Source of the DNA: Fibrobacter sp.
Lineage (GTDB): Bacteria > Fibrobacterota > Fibrobacteria > Fibrobacterales > Fibrobacteraceae
Assembly (NCBI GenBank): GCA_017530965.1
Contig: JAFXLS010000140.1
Location: 1 to 32,367, forward strand
DNA: 32,367 bases
Reading direction: 5' to 3'
The notes below the pieces were generated by a model. The model saw only the letters and a list, made by a program, of their open reading frames with translations. It had not been told where the DNA came from and ran no database searches. The translations under genes were made by a program, and so were the position numbers. How positions within the stretch are numbered: position 1 is the stretch's first letter; every line of letters begins with the position of its first letter. This document shows, in pieces, positions 21,218-29,390 of this stretch.

Positions 21218-22111
21218 TCAGTACTTCACCTGTTCGGGAATGCACTGAATCAATCTTTCCTTGGGGATTGTCAAAAAATACTTGACAAGTTCGGCGTCCA
21301 GCTGCGTGCCAGCCACATCCTTGATAATCTGGAGAGCGTCTTCGTGAGTCTTGGGCGCTTTGTAGGAGCGACGCATGGTAATGGCCGAATATGTATCGGC
21401 AATGGAAATAATTCGAGCGGGCAACGGAATTTTGTCGCCCGGACAGCTGTAGTAACCGTGGCCATCGATTCGTTCATGATGGTAAAGAATCCAGCTCATG
21501 ATATGTCCAAAAGTCTGGAGCGGTTGCAAAATCTTGACGCCAACTTTAGGGTGACGCTTCATAACAACCCATTCGTCCGGATCCAATTGAGCGGGCTTGT
21601 TCAAGATAGACTCCGGAACGCCCAATTTGCCCACATCATGCATCAAAGCCGCATATTCCAAGCTAACCGGATTGATGCCACGCTTGATGGACGCAGGCAG
21701 ATATTCGTAGAAAAGCATGGTCAAGCGTTGCACATGGCGGCTGTGGCCGTTCAAGTTCGGGTCACGGGCATCGATAACGCCCACCAGAACCTCAGCAATA
21801 TCGATACTTCTGGATTTAGCGGTTTCAAGCAACCGGAACATAAGTGTCAGAACTATGGCTACAAAAACGCTCCCGCCAAAGAGGATCATCGCCATCACAA
21901 TGTCCGGCTCCCCCACAAACGCACTGAACAGGTAGCCCATCAAGAAAAAGCACAGCAAGATTCCGGCAATAATTTTCCAGACGCGGTCACGAAGACTCCC
22001 TGCCGAAAGCACATCGTGGGTGCTTTTGACAAAAAAGAAATACCTGACGATGTTTACCACCATCAGAATTGACCCCAAAATAATCAATATCGTAACTAAA
22101 GCGTCCACCAA
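21218..22111 (-). CDS. HD-GYP-type membrane phosphodiesterase
   Basis: 297-aa membrane protein with an HD-GYP output domain, predicted to hydrolyse cyclic di-GMP. Three hydrophobic segments (about 5-27, 46-66 and 72-93) are followed by the catalytic domain. The HD motif is in ALMHDVGKLGVPESILNKPA. Further metal ligands are in MKRHPKVG and ILYHHERIDGHGYY, and ARIISIADTYSAIT completes the pattern. The GYP signature reads GYY here, a variant of the third residue only. The start is uncertain: TTG 22111 or GTG 22108 are the only codons preceding the first membrane segment, and no ribosome-binding site is seen. It opposes the two GGDEF proteins functionally but is not adjacent to them. Confidence 0.85.
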   Translation of the reverse strand: MVDALVTILIILGSILMVVNIVRYFFFVKSTHDVLSAGSLRDRVWKIIAGILLCFFLMGYLFSAFVGEPDIVMAMILFGGSVFVAIVLTLMFRLLETAKSRSIDIAEVLVGVIDARDPNLNGHSRHVQRLTMLFYEYLPASIKRGINPVSLEYAALMHDVGKLGVPESILNKPAQLDPDEWVVMKRHPKVGVKILQPLQTFGHIMSWILYHHERIDGHGYYSCPGDKIPLPARIISIADTYSAITMRRSYKAPKTHEDALQIIKDVAGTQLDAELVKYFLTIPKERLIQCIPEQVKY

Positions 22112-22220
22112 AAAGAAAATACATCTTTTTTAACAAAAAAACACATGTCGAATATTCCAAATTGGAAAAATCTGATAAATTTGTCTTGACACGGTTCGAG
22201 AATTGGCTCTGAAGTGTTGA

Positions 22221-23990
22221 TTACTGGATGTTGAAAAAGCCTTTGATTCTTCCCAAAAGATCATACAGCTTGCCGCTTTTTTGTGGCTTCTGTTGTGCTT
22301 TGGCTTTATGGATGCGAATCGTTGTTTGTTCTGGCACTGCCAGTTTTTGCATCGGATCTCCGATAATCGATTCTCCATAGAACCAATCGAAAAGGTCCTC
22401 CTTGTTACCGTACTGGTTCCTTTTCACCCTTTCGTTCAGCCATTCTCGGAACGACTCGCCAATGAATTTGTGCTCAAAGGCGTAGTACATGAAACCATCC
22501 ATTTGGTCGCTTCCGCTGGTTTTGGATGAACCGATACTTACAAAACCGCCGTTAATCGTGTTAAAGATATGCTCGCTCCCAACAGAGGCACTATTGGCGT
22601 TGCCGTAGAAATCATAGCAGGTAAGTGGACCACAGCAGGCAAAGTGGAAGAATCTCGGTGACACGCTCATGTTTCTTTCCACTCGTGTTATATCCAGCCC
22701 GTTTCCAAGGCCAGTCTGGCCTCCGTGCCCGCCGTAAAGGGCCCAATCATACTTATCTGATTTTATGTTGTCTAGATATTCCTGCCCGTCAGCGATAGAC
22801 TTATCAAGGGAGTCTGGGGAATAAAGGAGACTCAAGCCATCAACGAATTTCTGGTCTAGAGGATTGTTTAGGCCTCCTTCCTCTGTTAGGAACATGGCAC
22901 TACGCGTACGTTTCTTGAACACACCGATGTAGTAGTTGTGGATTTTCTGGAAATAGTTCAGTAAAAGTGTTTTGGGGTTGCCGTAAAAACCTGCCGTGTT
23001 GGGGTCAATTCGAGAAACCCATATTTCAAAGGAATCAGAAACTGCGCCACTTTTGGAATAGTGCCCATCAAAAACCCCATTGGATTTTCCAGAAATCCAA
23101 AGGTGCTTTACGTCTTCTTCGGGGAGCGAATCCTTCATGAAGATATTTCCGTAATAGGTTTGGTTGAGACCGGGTGTGCTCTTGTCGTTTTGACGCCAAA
23201 CGGAATCAGGGAGTGGTTCATAGGAGGCATTATTCCCGCATTTCCATTTTAGTGTAAGATAAGCGGCGCCATATTCCTCTGCATAGTTTAGTTTGAATTT
23301 GTAGAGACTGTCTTTCTTGAATTGAAAAGCGCTGTAATATGGAATGTCCCAGTTGTTGAACCATGCGTCAATGAGCAGGGAATCATTAATCCAAAGGCGC
23401 CTGTCGTTGTCCGTGGTAAGTTGCAGGGAACAAAGTGCGGTGACTGGAGATTTGAGGTATCCGGAATATGCAATTGAAAAACTATCCGCCGGTACTTTCC
23501 CTGGTATCGGAGAACCGTCGCGTACATCAAAGTTTAACGTTGTCGTGGTGGTTTCAAACAACTTTCCGCCATAGGCTTCGGGGCCTCCGGCAGCAGTGTC
23601 TTTCCAAACACCGTCAAGATCCATGAAGTAAAAGTCTGTTACCCAACGTTGGTATCGGAATCCATATTCTGTTTTCTGGTAGAATTCAAATTGAGCTCGC
23701 GGAATGTCTCCAACGAAAATGGCTCCCGTGATGGAATCCTTCTTGCTCACGAGTATTTCTTTTAGGTCGGTGACTTTCCCACCGTTCTTCTGGGATTTGA
23801 AAGATATGACAGAGGCATTTACTTGATAAGTATTCCAAATGTCATCTGTATAGGTGTCTATGGCATTCCTGATTTCGTTGTCTTTTATCATTTCATCGTC
23901 AACAACGATGAGGATATCAGATGCCCTACTCCATGCGCAAACAGAAAATAGGAGAAAAACCCCAAAAAAGTATTTAAGTGTATTTTTCAT
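22221..23990 (-). CDS. Secreted clan CD (C25-like) peptidase with PA14 domain
   Basis: 589-aa exported protein. A signal peptide (1-24, KYFFGVFLLFSVCAWSRAS) is followed by an N-terminal segment with ITGAIFVGDIPRAQFEF. A PA14 domain occupies about 165-262 (DSFSIAYSGYLKSPV, TDNDRRLWINDSLLIDAWF, YGAAYLTLKWKCG). A caspase-fold catalytic part follows with His422 in YGGHGGQTG and Cys452/453 in FHFACCGPLTC, the gingipain-like His-then-Cys arrangement, then FNTINGGFVSIGSSKTSGSD and FYGESIIGDPMQKL. PA14 domains commonly bind glycans. ATG 23990 is used because the signal peptide starts there; the frame extends 30 codons upstream without purpose. Function inferred: an extracellular protease acting at a glycan-bearing surface or on rumen/gut protein. 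Confidence 0.75.
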   Translation of the reverse strand: MKNTLKYFFGVFLLFSVCAWSRASDILIVVDDEMIKDNEIRNAIDTYTDDIWNTYQVNASVISFKSQKNGGKVTDLKEILVSKKDSITGAIFVGDIPRAQFEFYQKTEYGFRYQRWVTDFYFMDLDGVWKDTAAGGPEAYGGKLFETTTTTLNFDVRDGSPIPGKVPADSFSIAYSGYLKSPVTALCSLQLTTDNDRRLWINDSLLIDAWFNNWDIPYYSAFQFKKDSLYKFKLNYAEEYGAAYLTLKWKCGNNASYEPLPDSVWRQNDKSTPGLNQTYYGNIFMKDSLPEEDVKHLWISGKSNGVFDGHYSKSGAVSDSFEIWVSRIDPNTAGFYGNPKTLLLNYFQKIHNYYIGVFKKRTRSAMFLTEEGGLNNPLDQKFVDGLSLLYSPDSLDKSIADGQEYLDNIKSDKYDWALYGGHGGQTGLGNGLDITRVERNMSVSPRFFHFACCGPLTCYDFYGNANSASVGSEHIFNTINGGFVSIGSSKTSGSDQMDGFMYYAFEHKFIGESFREWLNERVKRNQYGNKEDLFDWFYGESIIGDPMQKLAVPEQTTIRIHKAKAQQKPQKSGKLYDLLGRIKGFFNIQ

Positions 23991-24073
23991 GAAAGCCCCC
24001 CTAGACTTCATTAAAGACAAAACCCCTTTTTTGAGAAAATATATAATTTTTTTTGTAAAAAATGTGATTTGGC

Positions 24074-24103
24074 TTGACAAAATCGGCTAAATTAGTATAT
24101 ATT
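24074..24103 (+). promoter_or_regulatory. Promoter of ruvAB
   Basis: TTGACA (24074-24079), then TATATA (24096-24101, spacing 16) or TATATT (24098-24103, spacing 18). Transcription would begin near 24110, about 45 nt before the ruvA ATG. Confidence 0.65.
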
Positions 24104-24156
24104 TGTGCAGTGAACAGATGTTTATGATTTAAGGCTATTTTGAGGCGTTGTAAACA

Positions 24157-24765
24157 ATGATTGAACGGATTCGTGGAATTTTGATTGAAAAGTCCCCCAC
24201 TTTCGTGGTCGTGGATGTAAACGGCGTGGGTTACGGCGTGAATATTTCGGCCTACACGGCAGGTAAATTGCCCGAAGTGGAAAGCGAAGTGACTCTCTAC
24301 ACAAACCTGGTGGTGCGCGAAGATTCCATGACGCTGTTCGGTTTTGCCGACAAGACCGAGAAAGAGACCTTTATCATGTTGCTCGAAGTGAACGGCGTAG
24401 GTCCGAAGCTTGCCCAGCGTATTCTGAGCGGAAGCTCCCCCGCAGACCTTTTGAACATGATTGCAAGCGACAACAAGAGCGCCCTCGGCAAGATCAAGGG
24501 GCTTGGCAAAAAGACTTGCGAACAGATGGTGCTAACACTCAAGGATAAGGCGGGAGCCATGATGCAGGCCTTGGGTGATGTGGAAGGCTCCGGCATTACA
24601 GGTATGGGCGCTCTCACCGGCCCGAAGATGGAAGCGGTTCTTGCCTTACATACGCTTGGCGTGAAGGATCCAGCAGCAGAAAAGGCCGTGATGAAGGCTG
24701 CTGAAATCTTGGGCGATTCTGCGGATGCGGCAACCCTTATTCCCGAAGCTTTGAAGTATTTATAA
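24157..24765 (+). CDS. ruvA: Holliday junction DNA helicase subunit RuvA
   Basis: 202-aa RuvA, the junction-binding subunit of the RuvAB branch-migration complex. The N-terminal OB-fold is typical: MIERIRGILIEKSPTFVVVD then GVGYGVNIS and LYTNLVVREDSMTLFGFAD. Two helix-hairpin-helix motifs follow (LLEVNGVGPKLAQRILSG and IKGLGKKTCEQMVLTLKDK). The C-terminal domain III that contacts RuvB covers about 155-202. Length is normal. ruvB follows after 62 bp that contain a short intergenic repeat, so the two are probably co-transcribed. Confidence 0.97.
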   Translation: MIERIRGILIEKSPTFVVVDVNGVGYGVNISAYTAGKLPEVESEVTLYTNLVVREDSMTLFGFADKTEKETFIMLLEVNGVGPKLAQRILSGSSPADLLNMIASDNKSALGKIKGLGKKTCEQMVLTLKDKAGAMMQALGDVEGSGITGMGALTGPKMEAVLALHTLGVKDPAAEKAVMKAAEILGDSADAATLIPEALKYL

Positions 24766-24768
24766 GCA

Positions 24769-24807
24769 CGTCATTGCGAGGAGAGTCTAGCTCGACGAAG
24801 CAATCCA
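24769..24807. repeat. Short intergenic repeat between ruvA and ruvB
   Basis: CGTCATTGCGAGGAG (24769-24783) and CTCGACGAAGCAATCCA (24791-24807) form a partly self-complementary unit (ATTGC with GCAAT, GAG with CTC). It resembles the CGTCATTGCGAG...CGAAGCAATCC repeat common in many bacterial genomes, recalled rather than searched. Confidence 0.55.
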
Positions 24808-24827
24808 TGAAAATGCAGGATTTATAA

Positions 24828-25871
24828 ATGGACGATCAAAGAATCATATCTCCTGAACGCCGTACCGGCGACGAAAGCGATGTAGAGCGATCCCTGAGAC
24901 CGCCTTCTCTTGAAGAATTTACCGGACAGAAGAACATCAAGGAAAGCCTTTCGATTGCGATTGAAGCTGCGAGACACCGTGGCGATTCGCTGGATCATTG
25001 CCTTTTTTGCGGTCCTCCGGGACTTGGCAAGACGACTTTGGCCGGAATTATCGCTAAAGAAATGGGCGTGAATATTCATATTACGAGCGGTCCGGTGCTT
25101 GAAAAGGCGAGCGACCTTGCCGGACTTTTAACGAGTCTGCAAGAAAACGATATCTTGTTTATCGACGAAATTCACCGTCTGAACCGCGTGGTGGAAGAAT
25201 ACCTCTACCCCGCTATGGAAGATTTCAGGCTTGACATTATGCTGGATTCTGGGCCAGCGGCTCGCAGCGTGAACTTGCCGCTCAAACATTTTACGCTGGT
25301 GGGGGCAACAACCCGCAGTGGCCTTTTGACAAGCCCGCTGCGCGACCGATTCGGCTTGCAGTATCGCCTGGAACTCTACGACGAAGACGACATCAAGAGT
25401 ATTCTGATGCGTAGCGCGAAGATTTTGAACGTGGGGCTCGAAGAAGATGCGGCCAAACTTTTGAGCGGTCGTTGCCGCGGCACGCCGCGTATTGCAAACC
25501 GTGTTCTTCGGCGCTGCCGAGATGTCGCCCAGGTGCGAGGCACCGGCGTCATCGACTTGATGTCGGCTTCCAAGACGCTTGAAATGCTCGGAATCGATGG
25601 TGAAGGCCTAGACCACATGGACCGCAAAATCCTCTCGATGATTATCGATAAATTCGGCGGTGGCCCCGTGGGGCTGGGCACCATCGGGGCTGCGCTCGGC
25701 GAGGAGCCGGACACCCTCGAAGAAGTCTATGAGCCGTATTTGATTCGCAAGGGGCTCCTCGCGAGAACGCCGCGTGGCCGTACCGCCACGCGCACCGCCT
25801 ACGAGATGCTTCACAAGGCGATTCCTAAAGCACTTGCAGAAGTTTCTGCTCAAGAGTCGCTGGATCTTTAA
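24828..25871 (+). CDS. ruvB: Holliday junction DNA helicase subunit RuvB
   Basis: 347-aa RuvB, the AAA+ motor of the branch-migration complex. Motifs in order: RPPSLEEFTGQKNIKESL, Walker A CGPPGLGKTT (residues 61-70), Walker B ILFIDEIHRL, sensor 1 LVGATTRSGLLTSPLRDRFG containing the arginine finger, and sensor 2 RCRGTPRIANRVLRRCRD. The C-terminal winged helix holds GTIGAALGEEPDTLEEVYEP and GLLARTPRGRTAT. Length is normal. It lies downstream of ruvA in the same direction. No strong ribosome-binding site is seen before the ATG; the repeat-containing spacer lies just upstream. Confidence 0.98.
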   Translation: MDDQRIISPERRTGDESDVERSLRPPSLEEFTGQKNIKESLSIAIEAARHRGDSLDHCLFCGPPGLGKTTLAGIIAKEMGVNIHITSGPVLEKASDLAGLLTSLQENDILFIDEIHRLNRVVEEYLYPAMEDFRLDIMLDSGPAARSVNLPLKHFTLVGATTRSGLLTSPLRDRFGLQYRLELYDEDDIKSILMRSAKILNVGLEEDAAKLLSGRCRGTPRIANRVLRRCRDVAQVRGTGVIDLMSASKTLEMLGIDGEGLDHMDRKILSMIIDKFGGGPVGLGTIGAALGEEPDTLEEVYEPYLIRKGLLARTPRGRTATRTAYEMLHKAIPKALAEVSAQESLDL

Positions 25872-25899
25872 GCAAATTTTTTCTCACATTCCGGGGTTT

Positions 25900-25979
25900 T
25901 AGGGGCGGAGTCCCTAGGCGTGAGGGTGATGGAAGACCCTGCGCAGCAGGGGCTGTAATCAGGGAGAGACTTCTCCCTG
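25900..25979. repeat. Three-hairpin intergenic element after ruvB
   Basis: TAGGG / CCCTA (25900-25904, 25912-25916), CCCTGC-GCA-GCAGGG (25937-25951) and CAGGGAGA-GACT-TCTCCCTG (25960-25979) follow each other within 80 bp. No coding capacity and no terminal T-tract are seen. It looks like a mobile intergenic repeat or a small structured RNA. Confidence 0.4.
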
Positions 25980-26092
25980 TCAATAATTCTGTTGATACAC
26001 CTTTGACATTATGACATTTGCAGATATTGCAGTGTCATTTTTTTCTTTATAAATTCATTACCGGTGATGTGGATGTGTTAATCGGAGGCATA

Positions 26093-27151
26093 ATGCATCT
26101 TAAAACGACTCTTTCCGTACTCGCACTCGCGGCGGTAGCAACTATGGCACAAACTATAGACGACAGAGATTATACCGGCGCCGAGCTCTATACAAAACAG
26201 ACCTGGATGTACGGTAAGTTCGAAGCCCGCATGAAAATGGCCGCAGGCTCCGGCACGGTCAGCTCCATGTTCCTCTACCACAACGACTCCTACCTGGGCG
26301 CCCCGGAACCGTGGGTCGAAGTCGACATCGAAATTCTCGGTAAGGATCCGGGTAAATTCCAGTCCAACATCATTACAGGATACGGTCCTGGTGAAAACAC
26401 CAAGATTCAAAGTGCCGATCCTAGCCACGTGATTTCGCCAGCCTCAAACGAATCATTCCATACCTACGCCATGGAATGGACTCCGAATTATGTTTCCTGG
26501 TCAATTGACGGCCGAGAAGTCCGCAGGACCGTAAATGGCCAAAATGACAAGAACCAGGTCGAAGACTTAAAGAAAAGAGAACAGGGACTGCGATTCAATC
26601 TCTGGTCTCATGAAGATGCAGGCTGGGTCGGTCCGTGGAACGACGCCATTTTGCCGGTATACCAGTTCATCAACTGGGTTAAAGTTTATAACTACACTCC
26701 GGGCGAAGGTCCTAACGGCAGCGATTTCACGCTCGAATGGGCTGACAACTTTGACGATTTCAATACCGCCCGTTGGCTCAAGGGCAACTGGACATTTGAC
26801 AAGAACCGCGTCTACATTAGCTCGAAAAACATTTACCCGAAAGATGGCATGGTTATCCTCGCCCTTACAAAGAAGGGAGAAGAAAGCTTCAACGGTCAGG
26901 TTCCTCAGGATGCCGCTGGCGACGCCGAATTTAAGAACGGCGCAACCCCGGCTTCTTCCAGCAGCACACAGGACAATCCGACTAGCTCTAGCAGCGAATT
27001 CAACCAGTTCAGCTCTAGCAGCAATACACAAGGCATTCTTCAGAACCGCGCCAAGCTTCAGAACAAGGAAGTCCGCGGAACAGTCAATGCCAAGGGCGCT
27101 CGCGTGAACCCGAACAGCAAGGCCAACTACCAGGTAGACTTTACCTTCTAA
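26093..27151 (+). CDS. Circularly permuted GH16 1,3-1,4-beta-glucanase (lichenase)
   Basis: 352-aa secreted endo-1,3-1,4-beta-glucanase homologous to the well-known F. succinogenes enzyme, hydrolysing mixed-linkage glucans such as lichenan. A signal peptide (about 1-20) is followed directly by GAELYT...YGKFEARMKMA. The catalytic motif WVEVDIEILG gives Glu76, Asp78 and Glu80 (56, 58 and 60 after removing about 20 residues). WTPNYVSWSIDG, GLRFNLWS and FINWVKVYNYTPGEG follow, then the segment that starts other GH16 enzymes (DFTLEWADNFDDF, NIYPKDGMVILALT), confirming the circular permutation. A tail with three SSSS blocks and a basic, Asn-rich end follows, shorter than in the classical protein. 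GGAGG lies 4 nt before the ATG at 26093. A terminator follows. Confidence 0.93.
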   Translation: MHLKTTLSVLALAAVATMAQTIDDRDYTGAELYTKQTWMYGKFEARMKMAAGSGTVSSMFLYHNDSYLGAPEPWVEVDIEILGKDPGKFQSNIITGYGPGENTKIQSADPSHVISPASNESFHTYAMEWTPNYVSWSIDGREVRRTVNGQNDKNQVEDLKKREQGLRFNLWSHEDAGWVGPWNDAILPVYQFINWVKVYNYTPGEGPNGSDFTLEWADNFDDFNTARWLKGNWTFDKNRVYISSKNIYPKDGMVILALTKKGEESFNGQVPQDAAGDAEFKNGATPASSSSTQDNPTSSSSEFNQFSSSSNTQGILQNRAKLQNKEVRGTVNAKGARVNPNSKANYQVDFTF

Positions 27152-27176
27152 TTCATCCAACCCCAAACAACCCCGG

Positions 27177-27210
27177 CCCGCATAGGAACCTCCCCTGTGC
27201 GGGTCTTTTT
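27177..27210 (+). terminator. Terminator of the lichenase gene
   Basis: CCCGCATAGG (27177-27186) pairs with CCTGTGCGGG (27194-27203) over 10 bp with one G-T pair and a 7-nt loop, followed by TCTTTTT. It separates the lichenase from the regulator starting at 27229. Confidence 0.85.
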
Positions 27211-27228
27211 GTTGTTATATTACCCAAC

Positions 27229-28620
27229 ATGAAACAGCGGATTATCAAGGCTTTGCTCGATATGAACCTCGCCGAGGGCGACCGACTCCCATCGGTGCGT
27301 TCCATGATCAAGAGCTTCGGAGCTTCGTCGGGCACGGTGCAGGCGGCGCTCGCCGAGCTGGAATCCGTTGGAAAAATTTGCAAAATCCAGGGAAAGGGCT
27401 GCTTCTGGGGCACATCTCCCCTACGGACCAAGGTACCCTACGTTCACGAGACCGTCTCCGAAAAGCTCGCCAAGGCATTCGAGCGCGACTTTGCGCAAGG
27501 CTACCTGAAGCCCTCGCAACCGCTTCCACTTTCCAAGGAACTCTCCGCACGCTACAACGTGTCGCAGGGAACACTCCGCAAGTTCCTGGAAGAAAAGGTC
27601 GCCCGCAATATCCTGAAAAAGGAAGGACGCCAGTACCTTTTCTACCGCATGCAGCAAAAGAAGGACGACGCGCCTCTCAGCGAACTCATCTTCGTCACTC
27701 GCTGTAACAGCTGGGGCGGATTCAGCGCCGAAAGTGAACGCGAGCTGGACTTCTTGCGACTGATTTACAAGACCGCAGGTAAGAACCATTATAAGCTGAC
27801 CCTGTTCGGCATCAACGACGCCTCGGGCAAGCTTATTGACCGCAGCGGCAAGCCATGCAAATTATCGGAACACCCAAACGCCGTGGGAGCCGTGCTTTCG
27901 ACGCTCTTGGTACAGAACTTCAGGCCGCTTCTGACATTCTTCGCCGACGCCAAATTCCCCGTGGCCGTATGGTGGGAACACCCCATCGATGCCGTTCCCC
28001 GCAGCTTCTTGCGCAAGGACAACTGGATTTTCTTCAACTCCACCTTCGGCAAGACACCCGGCAAAGAAATCGGCCGCTACTTGCTGGGCCTCGGCGTGAC
28101 CGAAGTCGGATATTTTTCGCCGTACCACAACAGTTCCTGGTCCAAGGACCGCCTCACCGGTCTCGAAGAATCAGGACTCGTGGTGCACCCCTACGTGGAT
28201 GCAGAATTCGCAAGCCCCTGGGATTACAAACAAATTGCCCGTAAGAAAGTCGAAAAGCTCTCCGTGGAAATCATGGCTCGCACCCTTGAAAAGGAAAAGC
28301 TAAAGACGCTAGCTGAACGCGCCCTAGAATTCCAGGCGAAAAACGGCAACAACATGCCCTGGATTTGCGTGAACGACGAAGTCGCGGGAATCTTCATGGA
28401 AATGGTCGAAGAAAACAACATGGAAATCCCCGAGCCAAACATCGGGCCGACCTACATCGCCTTCGACAACTCCATGGAAAGCTACCTGCTGCGCATTCCC
28501 TCTTACGACTTCAACACCGACGCGCTCGTGGAGCAAATCTTCTACTATATCAGCAGTCCCTCGGCATTCGACGGCATCAAAAAAATCCACCACATCCTCG
28601 GGAACGTGGTGGAGAAATAA
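27229..28620 (+). CDS. Transcriptional regulator with two GntR-like winged helices and a LacI-like sensor domain
   Basis: 463-aa predicted repressor/activator. Residues 1-66 are a GntR-type winged helix (IIKALLDMNLAEGDRLPSVR, SSGTVQAALAELESVGKI, IQGKGCFWG). Residues about 72-140 look like a second one (LAKAFERDFAQGYLKPSQPL, LSARYNVSQGTLRKFLEEK, NILKKEGRQYLF). The remaining ~310 residues resemble a periplasmic-binding-protein-like ligand domain of LacI/GntR regulators (PELSEL-type start near SELIFVTRCNSWGG, IGRYLLGLGVTEVGYFSPYH, MPWICVNDEVAGIFMEMV). It starts 19 nt after the lichenase terminator. A sugar ligand and control of the lichenase are plausible from position, but not shown. Confidence 0.8.
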   Translation: MKQRIIKALLDMNLAEGDRLPSVRSMIKSFGASSGTVQAALAELESVGKICKIQGKGCFWGTSPLRTKVPYVHETVSEKLAKAFERDFAQGYLKPSQPLPLSKELSARYNVSQGTLRKFLEEKVARNILKKEGRQYLFYRMQQKKDDAPLSELIFVTRCNSWGGFSAESERELDFLRLIYKTAGKNHYKLTLFGINDASGKLIDRSGKPCKLSEHPNAVGAVLSTLLVQNFRPLLTFFADAKFPVAVWWEHPIDAVPRSFLRKDNWIFFNSTFGKTPGKEIGRYLLGLGVTEVGYFSPYHNSSWSKDRLTGLEESGLVVHPYVDAEFASPWDYKQIARKKVEKLSVEIMARTLEKEKLKTLAERALEFQAKNGNNMPWICVNDEVAGIFMEMVEENNMEIPEPNIGPTYIAFDNSMESYLLRIPSYDFNTDALVEQIFYYISSPSAFDGIKKIHHILGNVVEK

Positions 28621-28633
28621 AAGACAACAATAA

Positions 28634-29368
28634 TTACTTATTTTTGTTCACAATCAAGGTCTTAGCCTTGAAGGTCTTCTTGTCAATCCACTTGACCATC
28701 AGGGAGACCTTGTTGTCCTTGTCGAGGGCGGCCCAGTACTTCTTGAGTGTGTCTTCGGCATTGTCGAAAATCGGCATCAGCTTCGGGAATCCGTTGAAAG
28801 ACGGAATCGGGCTGCCATCAGTTTCGTAGGTGCTGATGAAGTGGCCGAGACCGGGCAAAGCCTTCTCGTATTCAAACGTCATGCGTTCGCAGCCGGCGTC
28901 TTCGCAGTTATTACGGCTCTTGAGAATGGAGAGCTTGTAAACGGCGGGCTGGGCATTCTTGTAGTGGATACCGGAAATACGCGGCGTGAAGTTCGGAGCA
29001 TCGTCTTCGTACTGGCGCGTAGCGAGAGCGCTTTCGAAGGTACCGCCGAGCTTGATGGCGTTATAAATCGTGTCAGTCTGGTCACCATTGGTGATAATCT
29101 GGACGTCGGCCGTGTGGCGTGCCGGGTAGTAGATAATCAGGTGCGGGTCCGTGAGCTTGGATTCGTCGAAGGCCTTGGTCTTCATGAAGCCGGTCTTGGC
29201 TTCGATTTCGAAAACGCGGTTACGGCTATTCACGCTACGGCCCATAATCCAGTAGACCTGCACGTAGGACTTGCCGTCGGCACTTTCGCCGAGAACAATT
29301 CCACGTCCAGGATAAGGGTTATTGGAGAGGGCCTTGAAATTCTGTTTTGCTTCGTCTGTGTACTTCAT
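28634..29368 (-). CDS. IMP cyclohydrolase-like protein (PurO family)
   Basis: 244-aa protein of the IMP cyclohydrolase / PurO-like family (PF07826 type), which in archaea closes the ring of FAICAR to make IMP in purine synthesis. The diagnostic N-terminal stretch is NNPYPGRGIVLGESADG followed by VYWIMGRSVNSRNRVFE, and LIIYYPARH and TDTIYNAIKLGG come next. The rest (ALATRQYEDDAPNFTPRISG, LMVKWIDKKTFKAKTLI) is also family-like. Whether it supplies the cyclohydrolase step here or has another role cannot be told, since purH is not in the window. It is convergent with the GntR-like regulator, with only 13 bp between the stops. Confidence 0.82.
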   Translation of the reverse strand: MKYTDEAKQNFKALSNNPYPGRGIVLGESADGKSYVQVYWIMGRSVNSRNRVFEIEAKTGFMKTKAFDESKLTDPHLIIYYPARHTADVQIITNGDQTDTIYNAIKLGGTFESALATRQYEDDAPNFTPRISGIHYKNAQPAVYKLSILKSRNNCEDAGCERMTFEYEKALPGLGHFISTYETDGSPIPSFNGFPKLMPIFDNAEDTLKKYWAALDKDNKVSLMVKWIDKKTFKAKTLIVNKNK

Positions 29369-29390
29369 GGCCCCAAATATAGCAAAGATA

